Below are positions 1 through 8,605 of a stretch of 64,000 bases of DNA, one piece after another. The stretch covers positions 59,324 through 123,323 of the forward strand of contig JARGFZ010000004.1 of the NCBI GenBank assembly GCA_029210965.1, in the 5' to 3' direction. Position 1 is the first letter of the stretch. Each line of letters opens with the position of its first letter. The notes beneath the pieces are model-generated. The model had not been told where the DNA came from. It saw nothing but the letters and a program-made list of their open reading frames with translations, and ran no database searches. Origin of the DNA: a bacterium. GTDB taxonomy: Bacteria; BMS3Abin14. A program made the translations under genes and the position numbers.

Positions 1-605
1 AGGCAAAGGGGAAAGAACTTTCCTCTGCAGACGTAATCAAGGAGGGATCGGCTCTCTGCCTGAGCCACGCTGCGGCCCTGAAGGGGAGCCAGGTTGAGGT
101 CCCTTGGATTGATGCGGTAAATTATCCGGGGGAGGTCCTTCACCGATTCACCGTACCGGTCGGCAAAGATCTGCAGGAGACCGGGCATAAAACCACTATG
201 AGGGGACAACCGGTCGAGATATTTATCTGTACGGGCCCGGACCATCACATGCAGGAACTTCAGTTGAGCCTCCACCTGGTAAGCCAGATCCCGCAGCGCC
301 TTCTGGTCGGGGGGCCATGGGTCGCAGGTTTTCTCCAGGGCTCCCTTGATCGTCTCCCGGCATTCATCCAGACGGCTGGCCGTTTCCTCCATGACCTCGC
401 CCACGTCCGCCAGGACCTTGGTAATGCGCTGGAGCACATCCTCCTCCGCGACCTTGAAAGCCGTGTCCAGCTCCTTGAGAAACTGGTCTACCCTCGACTG
501 CTCATCCGCTAGTCCCAGGAAGATGTGGGCGTCGGCCCGCTGCTGGAACTTTTTTTTCAGGTTTTCAGCAGCCGTTTCGGTTTTTTTATCGCTCTTATTT
601 TTCAT
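1..605 (-). CDS. hypothetical alpha-helical protein, partial (3' end beyond window)
   Basis: Reading the minus strand from an ATG at 605 gives about 201 codons with no stop to the window edge, starting MKNKSDKKTETAAENLKKKF. The N-terminal 100 residues are rich in Lys, Glu and Ala in heptad-like order (for example ITKVLADVGEVMEETASRLD), suggesting a coiled coil. No signal peptide or membrane segment is visible in the part seen. The start lies 11 bp inside the end of the upstream mscS-like gene, so the two are probably co-transcribed and translationally coupled. I do not recognise the family; a cytosolic partner or regulator of the channel is only a guess from the overlap. Confidence 0.7.
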   Translation of the reverse strand, partial: MKNKSDKKTETAAENLKKKFQQRADAHIFLGLADEQSRVDQFLKELDTAFKVAEEDVLQRITKVLADVGEVMEETASRLDECRETIKGALEKTCDPWPPDQKALRDLAYQVEAQLKFLHVMVRARTDKYLDRLSPHSGFMPGLLQIFADRYGESVKDLPRIIYRINPRDLNLAPLQGRSVAQAESRSLLDYVCRGKFFPLC

Positions 606-1512
606 CGGGGTCGCGGTCCAGGATCCTGACGTCGAAATAGGGTGCCGCTGAAAGTTCAATGGATGACACTGCCAGACTCACTCGCTCTCCACTGTCGCTG
701 ATCTCCTTGAGGATGCTCTTGAAAAGGAGGTTCTTGGTACTGCGCCGCATTTTGTAATCCACCACATACCTGACAGCGAAGGTAACCCAGTTCTCGTTGG
801 CGGTCATGGTTACGGCAGGCTCCACACTCGCCTTATCGATGTAGTACTTGTTCACCATCTGACCCCAGTATTGGGATGCCTCCGGAATGTATCCCCCCAC
901 AACCTCCTGCGTCACCCGCTCCAGGATCCGGCCGGCTTCGAGCAGATCGCTGCCGTGTCGGATGTGGACCGTGATCTCGTCCCAGAGAAAAGGGAAGTCA
1001 CTCGAGTAGTTGAAGACGGGTTCCCTGAAGACGAGACTGTTGGAAACACGAACGATACGCCCGTTGTACTGGTCCGCGTTGACCCAGTCCCCCAGTTCCA
1101 TGAGCGTGGTGCGCAGGACCCCTACATCGATGACATCGCCGCGGAGCCCCCCCACCATCACCCGGTCGCAGGTCTTGAGGCTGTGGCCGAAAGAGAGGGA
1201 CACCCACCCCGCAACGCTGGCGATTACCTCCTGGAGAGCGAAGGCGATCCCTGCACCTGCCACGCCCAGGGCCACGGCGAACCCCTGCAGTTTGTCGCTG
1301 AAGGCGGAGAGGGCATAGAGGATTATGATAAGGTAGGCAAAAAAGGAAACGAACTTGCGCATCCTGTAACGGGTTTCGGTTTCCTTTATCCGCCCTACCA
1401 GGATGTGCTGTAAAACCTTGACAAGGAGCATGACGACGAGTGCAACAACAGCCACCCAGACCAGAGTCTGGACCTTGGGGTGGGCCTGCCAAAGAGTGTT
1501 AAATTTTTCCAA
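595..1512 (-). CDS. small-conductance mechanosensitive channel (MscS family)
   Basis: 305 residues, the usual size for a compact MscS channel that opens under membrane tension to release solutes on hypo-osmotic shock. Three hydrophobic helices occupy about residues 15-40, 52-72 and 77-105; the last has the Gly/Ala-rich pore-helix pattern (ALGVAGAGIAFALQEVIASV) typical of MscS TM3, followed by the beta domain (DRVMVGGLRGDVIDVGVLRT) and a mixed alpha/beta C-terminal domain. An in-frame TGA directly precedes the TTG at 1512, so TTG is the only outer start available and its ribosome binding site is weak. It fits with the trehalose and betaine genes elsewhere in the window as part of osmotic protection. 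Confidence 0.9.
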   Translation of the reverse strand: MEKFNTLWQAHPKVQTLVWVAVVALVVMLLVKVLQHILVGRIKETETRYRMRKFVSFFAYLIIILYALSAFSDKLQGFAVALGVAGAGIAFALQEVIASVAGWVSLSFGHSLKTCDRVMVGGLRGDVIDVGVLRTTLMELGDWVNADQYNGRIVRVSNSLVFREPVFNYSSDFPFLWDEITVHIRHGSDLLEAGRILERVTQEVVGGYIPEASQYWGQMVNKYYIDKASVEPAVTMTANENWVTFAVRYVVDYKMRRSTKNLLFKSILKEISDSGERVSLAVSSIELSAAPYFDVRILDRDPDEK

Positions 1513-1759
1513 CGGTTTTCACTTTTACCAGGCGTGGGAATGATAAGACAGGTCAACGGTCTGCGATAAATTATCAAGTTAACCTATTACCAACATGGAG
1601 TCTATTGTACCCCAAATCTTAGCCAGATAGTGGTTGATCATCCACAACGAAACCTGGAATCCCGGGCGGTTTGCAGGTGGACAAGGGAAGGTGCCCAGAG
1701 CCACATTGATCTTTCCTGTCAGCAGCTGCCTTTTTTGAAATTTGAGCTGCAGGATTTGG

Positions 1760-1822
1760 GGACAGATCGGGGTCAGGCATTATGTCCTGTCTGCCCTGCC
1801 TGTCCCGAGCCCGTCGAGGGGA
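1760..1822. repeat. dispersed intergenic repeat (copy in inverted orientation near 35.1 kb)
   Basis: The spacer 1513-1933 holds no convincing gene. Within it a block beginning GGGGTCAGGC and ending CCCGAGCCCGTCGAGGGG matches, with a few differences, the reverse complement of the block at about 35050-35140. Such GTCGAGGGG-type blocks behave as REP-like intergenic repeats; their function is unknown. Confidence 0.6.
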
Positions 1823-1933
1823 AGGGTGAGATGGGGTATTTCTGATAAGCCTTATCGGATGCGCTGCAATTTAACCCCCGATCCCAACTTTCCAATCACG
1901 GGTCTTAACTTCAAACATCAAACGTCATGCTAT

Positions 1934-2476
1934 TCATACCCCCGCTCGCTCCATGAGATACATGGCGACGACCAGGATGATGGACAGGGGCACGATCACC
2001 ACCCAGTCATTGACTTTCAGAAGCTGCGGCAAAGTCATGTCTCCAAAAAAACCTTTTTTCAGGACCCCGTCCTTCAGCCTGGGGTAAACGGCAGCCAGGA
2101 GTCCAGAGCCGATGATTATCCCGGACAGACCTCCGACAATAGCATCCAGATATCCGTTGCCCGTGGCTCCCGCGATGGTTCCCGGGCAGTACCCGAGCAC
2201 GGCAAACCCCAGACCGAAGATCAACCCACCTATGGCATTTTTGCCCCAGGAACCTGACTTTGGCTTCAATTGAACCAATCCCAGGCCTTTCATCAGATGG
2301 AGACCAACCGCGCCTGTCACAACTGCGGTCAGCATGATCTTCACGACCGTGAAATCCTCCAGAAGGAGCTGGCCGATGATCACGTCATATTTGGTCACGC
2401 CGCCTTTTTGAAGGAGGAAACCGAATATGATGCCAAAGAGTAAACCCCAGAACAGTGGTAATTTATCCGTTCTCAT
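1934..2476 (-). CDS. YeeE/YedE family membrane protein (second half of a pair)
   Basis: 180 residues with about five hydrophobic segments. The glycine-rich stretch with GLGFAVLGYCPGT (residues about 88-100) is the conserved cysteine signature of the YeeE/YedE (DUF395) family, whose members import thiosulfate or related sulfur species, or deliver sulfur/selenium to partner proteins. A GAGGTGAAAT ribosome binding site precedes the ATG at 2476. It begins 11 bp after the stop of the other YeeE/YedE gene, a common arrangement in which two half-length proteins together correspond to the full-length transporter. Substrate here is inferred, not shown. Confidence 0.88.
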   Translation of the reverse strand: MRTDKLPLFWGLLFGIIFGFLLQKGGVTKYDVIIGQLLLEDFTVVKIMLTAVVTGAVGLHLMKGLGLVQLKPKSGSWGKNAIGGLIFGLGFAVLGYCPGTIAGATGNGYLDAIVGGLSGIIIGSGLLAAVYPRLKDGVLKKGFFGDMTLPQLLKVNDWVVIVPLSIILVVAMYLMERAGV

Positions 2477-2487
2477 ATTTCACCTCG

Positions 2488-3006
2488 TCAAACCAGGACC
2501 TTGAAAATAAACAGCGCTGCCAGAACACCGCCGATAAAAAAACAGATCGCCGAGATCCAGCTCGATATCGCGAGCTGCATCGTACCGCTGATGCCGTGTC
2601 CGCTGGTGCAGCCGTCGGCCCACCGAGAGCCGAAGCCGAGGAGAATGCCTCCGAGCAGGGCAACCACGATCCGGATGAGCCGGTTGGCACCGAATGCAGC
2701 CTCCCACCGCGGGGGGATCCACTGCCACTGGAAATCACCGGAAAGCAGCGAAGAGATGAGCGCGCCGATGACCATGCCGGCGACCAGCATCCACTGCCAG
2801 TCCACAATGGGCTCGATTTCCTGATAGTAAAGTTTGGATTCCACCTTCTTGCCCCGGAACAGTTTTTCCATCATTCCGGCGGAACGGGCAAAGGAAGTGG
2901 AGCAGCCCAGAGCGTTACCGGATATGAGGAAGGTGAACCAGCTCAGGACACCGATGCCGATACCAACGACATAAGGCGACCACCTGACTTCCGTTAACCA
3001 GTTCAT
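2488..3006 (-). CDS. YeeE/YedE family membrane protein (first half of a pair)
   Basis: 172 residues, four to five membrane segments. Two cysteine motifs typical of the family are visible: GNALGCSTSFAR at about residues 31-42 and GSRWADGCTSGHGISG at about 125-140. The GC(T/S)SGH motif lines the sulfur-handling pore in characterised YeeE proteins. A strong GGAGG lies just before the ATG at 3006. Upstream on the same strand are an SLC13-type permease and a remnant of a persulfide-dioxygenase-like enzyme, which points to inorganic sulfur uptake or oxidation as the context. Confidence 0.9.
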   Translation of the reverse strand: MNWLTEVRWSPYVVGIGIGVLSWFTFLISGNALGCSTSFARSAGMMEKLFRGKKVESKLYYQEIEPIVDWQWMLVAGMVIGALISSLLSGDFQWQWIPPRWEAAFGANRLIRIVVALLGGILLGFGSRWADGCTSGHGISGTMQLAISSWISAICFFIGGVLAALFIFKVLV

Positions 3007-3109
3007 AAAAAAATCCTCCTGACGGTTTCTGAATTAAATTGCACTGAATCTCCAACCGTGCGGGTTCTCGCAGACGGAACAATGCCTTACGTATCCCGCA
3101 GCACCGTAC

Positions 3110-3211
3110 CCCGTCATCCCGCCGGGGATCGATGACGGCGCAGATTTCTTTCCCGGCAAGGATGTAGGAGCTGTGGGCGATCTTTTCGAGAAAGAAATGT
3201 TTAAGCAGCAT
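3110..3211 (-). pseudogene. N-terminal remnant of an MBL-fold persulfide dioxygenase/rhodanese-type protein
   Basis: An ATG at 3211 with a GAGGAG ribosome binding site starts MLLKHFFLEKIAHSSYILAG and continues to a VIDPRRD motif, which is the N-terminus of MBL-fold hydrolases of the ETHE1/Blh persulfide dioxygenase group, often fused to rhodanese domains. After about 34 residues the similarity stops and the frame runs on as non-homologous sequence to 2915, into the next gene. The zinc-binding HxHxDH motif is absent, so this is a truncated remnant. It sits 12 bp after the permease stop, preserving the operon order permease - sulfur enzyme - YeeE - YeeE. Confidence 0.6.
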
Positions 3212-3222
3212 GCATAGTCTCC

Positions 3223-5025
3223 TCACAGATAGAAGAAATAAAACATGGGGACGACGACCGCCAGAAAAATCAGCGTCATACCCCCTCCCGCTTTTAAATA
3301 GTCGGCATTCCGGTACCCTCCCGGCGTCTTAAGCATGGCGTTGACCTGGTGTGTGGGTAAAATAAAGGAATTGGCGGCGCACACCGCCACCAGCAGCACC
3401 AGGGGCCGGGGATCAATCCCGGCGATCCGTGCCATGCTGATCACAAGAGGCGCCAGGATAACGGTGGATGCTACATTGGACATGAAGAGGGAAAAAACCG
3501 TGGACATGCCCGCAACGGCGAAAAGCAGAAGCAGGGGATGTCCTCCGTAAACGGCTCCCATGATCCCATCGGCCAGGAACGCGGCGGTGCCCGTTTTCTG
3601 CATGGCGATACCCATGGGAATGAGGCCGGCGAGGAAAAATACCACTTTCCAGTCGATGACCTGGTAAGCATCTTCCATACGCAGCACCCGGGTCAATACC
3701 ATAACAATGGCTCCGGAAAGGAATGCCGTGGAAATGGGAAACCCGGCAAGGGCCAGGCCGATGGCCAGGACAAAACAGATCGTCGCGACCCACGCCTTGG
3801 ACTGGTCACGTTTGTCGGCCGAAACCGGGGTTGCCAGCACAAAATCCTTGTCTGTTTTCAGTTCAATGATGTTGTCCCACAGCCCGTGCACGATGAATGT
3901 ATCACCTGGGGTTATGGGCATGTCCGAAAAGTCACCCCGGATATTTTCTCCCTGATGAAACAGGACCACAGGTTCAACGGCGTAGCGTTTGCGCAGTCCA
4001 AACTTCCGAATGGTTTCGCCCACCAGGCTCGAACGCGGCGGGATGATGACCTCCGCAAAACCGGCGCTGTCAGGATCGTTCAGTTTTTCAAATTTCCCCA
4101 GCGGTTCCATATAAGACAGCCCGAAATCCGCTGCGAATTGCCGAACGTTACCTTCCTCCCCCAGCAAGGCAAGTTCATGATGAACCTCGAACCTTGTTTG
4201 CCGCCAGGGCGCATACTCCACCGTTTTTCCCTTGGAAATACCCAGTATATTGAGATGATATCGATCCCAGATACCCGTTTCTTCGGGTGTCTTGCCGACC
4301 ATCGTGCTCCCCTCGGGGATTTTGTAATGCCAGGTGGAAAAAGGCAGGTTCCAGGCTTCGATCAGTCCCTTTTGTGCGGATATGCGGTCATCTGTTGATG
4401 GTGAATCAGGCAGGACATATTTACCGATAAAGAGAAAGAACGCAATGCCGGCAGCCAGCAGGACCAGGCCTACCGGAGTAACGGCGAAAAGGCCATAGGG
4501 CTCAAGACCGGCATTGCCCAGAAAATCGTTGATCAGGATGAGGGGGCCCGAGCCAACCATGGTCAGGGTGCCCCCCAGGATAGCGGCAAACCCGATGGGC
4601 ATGATCAATTTTGACGCTGGTATTTTCTCCCTGCGCGAAATGCTCAACACTGCCGGCAGAAAGAGTGCCGCCGCACCGACGTTCTGAATAACGGACGACA
4701 TCAATCCGACGGCCGCCGACACCAGGCCGGTAATTTTCAAACTGCTGTTCCCGGTAACATTGAGGATCGCACGGGAAAAACGATCGACAATACCGGTCTT
4801 TTCCATACCCCTTCCCATTACCATCACTGCCATCATGGCGATCACCGCGTTGCTGGAAAATCCGGACAGCGACTCCAGGGATTTCAGTATCCCCGTCCAT
4901 CCCAATGCCAGCATGCAGAGGATGGCGACAACATCCATCCTGAGCACATCCAATGCCAGCAGAACGATAGTGACGCCGAGGATAGCCAGAACAATAGTGA
5001 TCTCAACGGTCATGATCATTTCCAT
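3223..5025 (-). CDS. SLC13/DASS-type permease with central TrkA-C (RCK_C) domains
   Basis: 600 residues: an N-terminal half of about six membrane helices, a soluble middle (about residues 215-410) with two RCK_C-like segments (for example EVIIPPRSSLVGETIRKFGL and ITPGDTFIVHG), and a second membrane half. This is the layout of bacterial sulfate/anion permeases of the SLC13 superfamily (SLT/CysP-like). Both halves carry the SNVAS/QNVGA-type Asn motifs seen at the substrate and sodium site of this family. Three ATGs lie within 13 bp (5025, 5016, 5013); the third may be used because GGAAA sits just upstream of it. Genes following suggest an inorganic sulfur anion as substrate. Confidence 0.85.
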   Translation of the reverse strand: MEMIMTVEITIVLAILGVTIVLLALDVLRMDVVAILCMLALGWTGILKSLESLSGFSSNAVIAMMAVMVMGRGMEKTGIVDRFSRAILNVTGNSSLKITGLVSAAVGLMSSVIQNVGAAALFLPAVLSISRREKIPASKLIMPIGFAAILGGTLTMVGSGPLILINDFLGNAGLEPYGLFAVTPVGLVLLAAGIAFFLFIGKYVLPDSPSTDDRISAQKGLIEAWNLPFSTWHYKIPEGSTMVGKTPEETGIWDRYHLNILGISKGKTVEYAPWRQTRFEVHHELALLGEEGNVRQFAADFGLSYMEPLGKFEKLNDPDSAGFAEVIIPPRSSLVGETIRKFGLRKRYAVEPVVLFHQGENIRGDFSDMPITPGDTFIVHGLWDNIIELKTDKDFVLATPVSADKRDQSKAWVATICFVLAIGLALAGFPISTAFLSGAIVMVLTRVLRMEDAYQVIDWKVVFFLAGLIPMGIAMQKTGTAAFLADGIMGAVYGGHPLLLLFAVAGMSTVFSLFMSNVASTVILAPLVISMARIAGIDPRPLVLLVAVCAANSFILPTHQVNAMLKTPGGYRNADYLKAGGGMTLIFLAVVVPMFYFFYL

Positions 5026-5080
5026 CTATATTTCGATGCACGTGGTCCTTTTACAGAATGTCCCAGTGTCTGGCCGTGTG

Positions 5081-5230
5081 TCAAAACAAATTGGCAAAGG
5101 TCAGTGCCTGGGGCATAGTTATCAGGTTCCAGATACCAGGCGCCAGGAACTGCCTGCCGAAGGTACTGAAGATCATGAAAATACCCCCGAACCACCCCAT
5201 TACGTAACCGTGCTGTCCCCAGCCCATCAT
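5081..5230 (-). pseudogene. truncated SHOCT-type small membrane protein (49 codons)
   Basis: A good AAGGAG site precedes the ATG at 5230. The peptide begins MMGWGQHGYVMGWFGGIFMI and ends at a TGA after 49 codons. Its first 20 residues match the N-terminus of the intact SHOCT protein at 21425-21694 (MMGWGNHGYGMWGGGGFGG), but the hydrophobic helix is cut short and the C-terminal SHOCT domain is missing. It is best read as a truncated copy, although a functional micropeptide cannot be excluded. Confidence 0.5.
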
Positions 5231-5292
5231 GCTCAATATCTCCTTTCTGAAGAAACCGTTATCTGACCGGTTTAAAGTGTACCAGAATACAA

Positions 5293-5316
5293 CCCGGTGT
5301 CAGTGCACTTTGGCAA
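5293..5316 (-). repeat. dispersed upstream motif, copy 1
   Basis: Read on the minus strand this contains CCAAAGTGCACTGACACC, one mismatch from the motif found before four other minus-strand genes (52713, 54095, 55535, 56682). It lies about 65 bp upstream of the small SHOCT-like remnant. The rest of the spacer 5317-5669 holds short direct repeats of CTTGTCACGG and a GC-rich block with repeated GGCGACG, and no gene that I can support. Confidence 0.5.
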
Positions 5317-5669
5317 AAGATTAAACGGTGGGCTTGTCCTTGTCACGGCGTCTTGTCACGGTGACTTGTCACATCATAGCCGGCTTGTGAGGGCATCTTG
5401 TCACGGCATAGCCAAAGGCGGCGACGGAAGCCATCGGCGACGCCCCAAGGCGAAGACGGAACCTGACCCCGCGGATTGCTCCTGTGATATGATGCATGGT
5501 ATCCGTGGAAGTGTGCAACGATGCTGCAGAGGTTGAAGGATAAATGAGAAAGGTAAAAGGGGAACGCGCGGTTCACCTGACCCTTTCGCTTTAAGCTTTT
5601 AGCCTGTTTCTTCTCTCCCTGATCTCCAAATTGGGCCAGGAGTGAGACCGACAAAGGGAGGCGAAAAAC

Positions 5670-7250
5670 ATGCATATCACATTTTACGGCGGTGTGAGAG
5701 AAGTGACCGGCTCCATGCATATGCTTACCACCGATTCTGACCGCATCCTTTTAGACTGCGGCATGTTTCAGGGACGACGCAAGGAGACCGAAGCCAAAAA
5801 CAGGACTCTGCCTTTCGACCCCCGTATCCTGACCAACATCGTGTTGTCCCACGCACACATCGACCATTCAGGCCGGATTCCTCTGGTTACAAACCGGAAT
5901 TTCAACGGCAGGGTCATCTGCACCCAAGTCACGGCCGCAGCCTGCGAGTACCTGCTCCTCGATTCGGCCCACATCCAGGAATCCGATGCCCGATATCTGA
6001 ATTACAAGGCTGTCCGCTCCCTTCTCCACCAGACGAAGACTTCCGCACTGACTCATCGGGTCTCGGCAAGGGCTGCAAAAAAAATAAAGAAAATGCTGAA
6101 AAAAAACCGCAACGACTTGAACATGGATGCCATTAGCGAGCAGATGGACCGGTATAACATGGAACCTATTGCGCCCCTTTATTCCATGGAGGATGCTGAA
6201 AAATCCCTTTCCTATTTTGACGGTTATCCCTACCGCCAGGCCGTTAACATAGGAAAGAACATCCAATGCACCTTTTATGATGCCGGCCATATTCTGGGTT
6301 CGGCCATCACAATAATTGAGGCCCGGGAAAACGGGCGTTCCTACACAGTATGCTATACGGGCGACCTTGGTCGTTTCGGAAAACCGATCCTTAAAGACCC
6401 CACCCTGACGTTTCAGGACAACCGGATGGATGTGGACCTTCTCGTCATGGAGAGCACCTATGGAAACCGGTTCCACGATCCGGTTTCCAGCACGAAAAAC
6501 GAACTCAAACAGGTCCTGGTCGAATCGGTGGGGCGGGGCGGCACCCTGATCATCCCGGCCTTTGCCTACGGCAGGACCCAGGAGCTGATCTACCGGCTCC
6601 ACGAATTATATGACGAGGGAGAGGTTCCCCGGGTTCCCATCTACATCGACAGCCCGCTGGCAACAAAACTGACCAAGGTTTTCGGAGAGCACCCGGAAGT
6701 CTACGACCGGGAGACCCACAAGGTGTTTCTTGAGGAGGGGGAAAACCCCTTCCGGTTCTCTCAGGTCAAATTCATCTCCTCGGTTGAGGAATCCATGGCG
6801 CTGAATCGTGATGAAACACCACATATCGTGATCTCGGCCTCCGGTATGTGTGAAGGCGGGAGGATCCTGCACCATCTCCGGCACAAGATCCACAACCCGA
6901 AACATACCATCCTCATCATCGGTTTCATGGCTGAGCACACCCTGGGCCGCCGCATCCTCGAAATGGGCACCCGGGACCTGGCTTCCCAAAAATCGGGCGA
7001 GCCGCCAATGGTCAGGATCCTGGGAAAGGAGTACCCCCTGAAGGCAAGGGTGGTTGAACTTGGCGGCTTCAGCGCCCATGCCGATCAAACCGAGATGCTG
7101 CGATTCCTGAAGGAGTCCAACCTGAACATCAGGAAGATCGCCGCTGTCCACGGCGAAGAGCAGCAGACACTGGCCTTCGTCCAATTCCTGAAAGGGGAAG
7201 GGTTCAATGTCATCGCCCCGCGCGCCGGAGAAACGTTGCATATCAAATGA
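5670..7250 (+). CDS. MBL-fold/beta-CASP RNA-processing exonuclease (YSH1-like)
   Basis: 526 residues. The metallo-beta-lactamase core carries the zinc motif HAHIDHSG at about residues 55-62, then later His/Asp metal ligands (YDAGHILGS, YTGDLG), the beta-CASP insertion, and a C-terminal RMMBL-type motif (GGFSAHADQTEM). This matches the archaeal/bacterial CPSF73/YSH1-like family of RNA endo/exonucleases. The protein is somewhat longer than the usual 450-470 residues because of a basic insert around residues 110-165 (KTSALTHRVSARAAKKIKKM). A GGGAGG site precedes the ATG. It stands alone on the plus strand. Confidence 0.9.
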   Translation: MHITFYGGVREVTGSMHMLTTDSDRILLDCGMFQGRRKETEAKNRTLPFDPRILTNIVLSHAHIDHSGRIPLVTNRNFNGRVICTQVTAAACEYLLLDSAHIQESDARYLNYKAVRSLLHQTKTSALTHRVSARAAKKIKKMLKKNRNDLNMDAISEQMDRYNMEPIAPLYSMEDAEKSLSYFDGYPYRQAVNIGKNIQCTFYDAGHILGSAITIIEARENGRSYTVCYTGDLGRFGKPILKDPTLTFQDNRMDVDLLVMESTYGNRFHDPVSSTKNELKQVLVESVGRGGTLIIPAFAYGRTQELIYRLHELYDEGEVPRVPIYIDSPLATKLTKVFGEHPEVYDRETHKVFLEEGENPFRFSQVKFISSVEESMALNRDETPHIVISASGMCEGGRILHHLRHKIHNPKHTILIIGFMAEHTLGRRILEMGTRDLASQKSGEPPMVRILGKEYPLKARVVELGGFSAHADQTEMLRFLKESNLNIRKIAAVHGEEQQTLAFVQFLKGEGFNVIAPRAGETLHIK

Positions 7251-7386
7251 AGAGAGGACAGGAAAAGTCTCGGGTCGCGAGGAAATTTGTCCAATGTCCG
7301 ACGGATATAGGGCATCTACCTGCTACCCCGTTATGGCATAATGCTTTAACGATTTGAAACCGGGTGGCGAGAGGTGGTCCATTACC

Positions 7387-7761
7387 ATGGAAACGTTTCG
7401 GTCGAGACTCATCCCGGCCGTTTTATTTCTGGCCCTGGCCATATCTCAGCTTTCGGAGCCCCACCAGATATATCGAGGAGAGCCGGTTTGGCGTGCTGAT
7501 CGAATATGGCCTCTCCGGATTCCGCATGGACAGGCAGTAGGAACCGTTCTCCACGGCGAAAGCGACCGACATGGGCACCTCGGCTGAAGGCTGGTTTCTC
7601 TAGGTGGTACCGACCCTCACCTGGGACGCGTCAAAAGACTTCAAAATAGGAATTGGGCTGGGTGCCGGCATCCTGTCGGTGTTCTCTTTGCGGAAAAGGG
7701 CCCCTACGAATACAGCATCGCTGACGGATCGGTGATCGTCGCTTACCGCTGGGCGCTTTAG
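7387..7761 (+). pseudogene. outer-membrane beta-barrel protein pseudogene
   Basis: An ATG at 7387 opens METFRSRLIPAVLFLALAIS, a signal-peptide-like start. Downstream pieces in shifted frames read GVLIEYGLSGFRMDRQ, then a TAG, EPFSTAKATDMGTSAEGWFL, another TAG, VVPTLTWDASKDFKIGIGLG, and finally, after a frameshift, SIADGSVIVAYRWAL and a stop. Alternating polar/aromatic strands and the terminal YRWAL look like a small outer-membrane barrel. At least two nonsense codons and two frameshifts make it non-functional. The family could not be named with certainty. Confidence 0.55.
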
Positions 7762-7965
7762 AGGAGGGGAGGAAAGTTCCGGTCCAAGTCCTGGTCCTGG
7801 TCCAGATCTACCGCCCGGGCACCCGCCGGGCACGCGAGCGCACTCGTACACTACTTTTCCTATTACACCGGCAACCCGCCCTGTCAACGCGCCCTTGACT
7901 GTCCGCCCACAAGAGTCATAAACTTTCCCGACTTAAACAAGGGGCCTTTCACAAGGGAGTGTGCC

Positions 7966-8596
7966 ATGGAGCGTTCGTTCACCGTTACATCTGTGCGGAT
8001 ATGTCTTTTCACCCTGTTAACCCTGATCATGATCCTTTCCGGCTGCGCCGGTGTCATCCAGCAGGCCTACTATGATGGCCCTCTGGGCGTGAACACCCAG
8101 GGGATGACCCCGGTGAAGGACGACGCGAAGAAGTTTGACTTTATGGTCCCCGCGGGCTGGACTGAAGTTCCCCGGGATGAGCCATTGCCGGAAAGCCTGG
8201 AACTTCCACGTGAGCGTTATTCTGCCTATGGTGGACCCGTCACCTACCGAAAAGGCGACAGCGGCTCCATGCACCTGTTCTGCCGGACTATGGAAAACAC
8301 CAATTATCTCATTGAACAAACTATTTATGAGATATCCCCGTCGGCTGTGGCGGTGGATAACGGAGGTCTGCAGATCCACTCATCAGGCCGGGACCCGGTA
8401 TTTTACGAGTACACCTCTTCCATTGTCGAAAAGGGTGAGAAAAAAAGGCTTACCTTTTTTGTTCGGTGAAAAGATGCTGGGAACTTTTTCCCTTAATAAC
8501 TGTGACTATATCGTTTTGGCCCGCAGCTCCTCCCTGGAGAACACGGAAGAGATCAAGAGCGATTTTATCGCTGTCCTGCGTTCTCTCAAGAATTAA
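7966..8596 (+). pseudogene. lipoprotein of unknown function, frameshifted near its 3' end
   Basis: The frame from the ATG at 7966 (GGGAGTG ribosome binding site) encodes a type II signal with lipobox LSGC around residue 27, then a soluble domain with FDFMVPAGWTEVP, and stops early at 8469. The neighbouring frame carries on in register with FGEKMLGTFSLNNCDYIVLA to a stop at 8596, so the intact protein would have about 209 residues. The break lies near the A7 and T6 runs at 8439-8461, which could be a real indel or a sequencing error. The domain resembles secreted proteins with a Probable-lipoprotein/DUF fold but I cannot name it. It precedes the PQQ-repeat gene by 9 bp, so both were one operon. 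Confidence 0.65.
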
Positions 8597-8605
8597 AAAA
8601 GCCAG

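Noticed and set aside
3538..4398. 286-codon plus-strand frame opposite the SLC13 permease
   Set aside because: Shadow of the permease reading frame, with irregular composition and no family motif.
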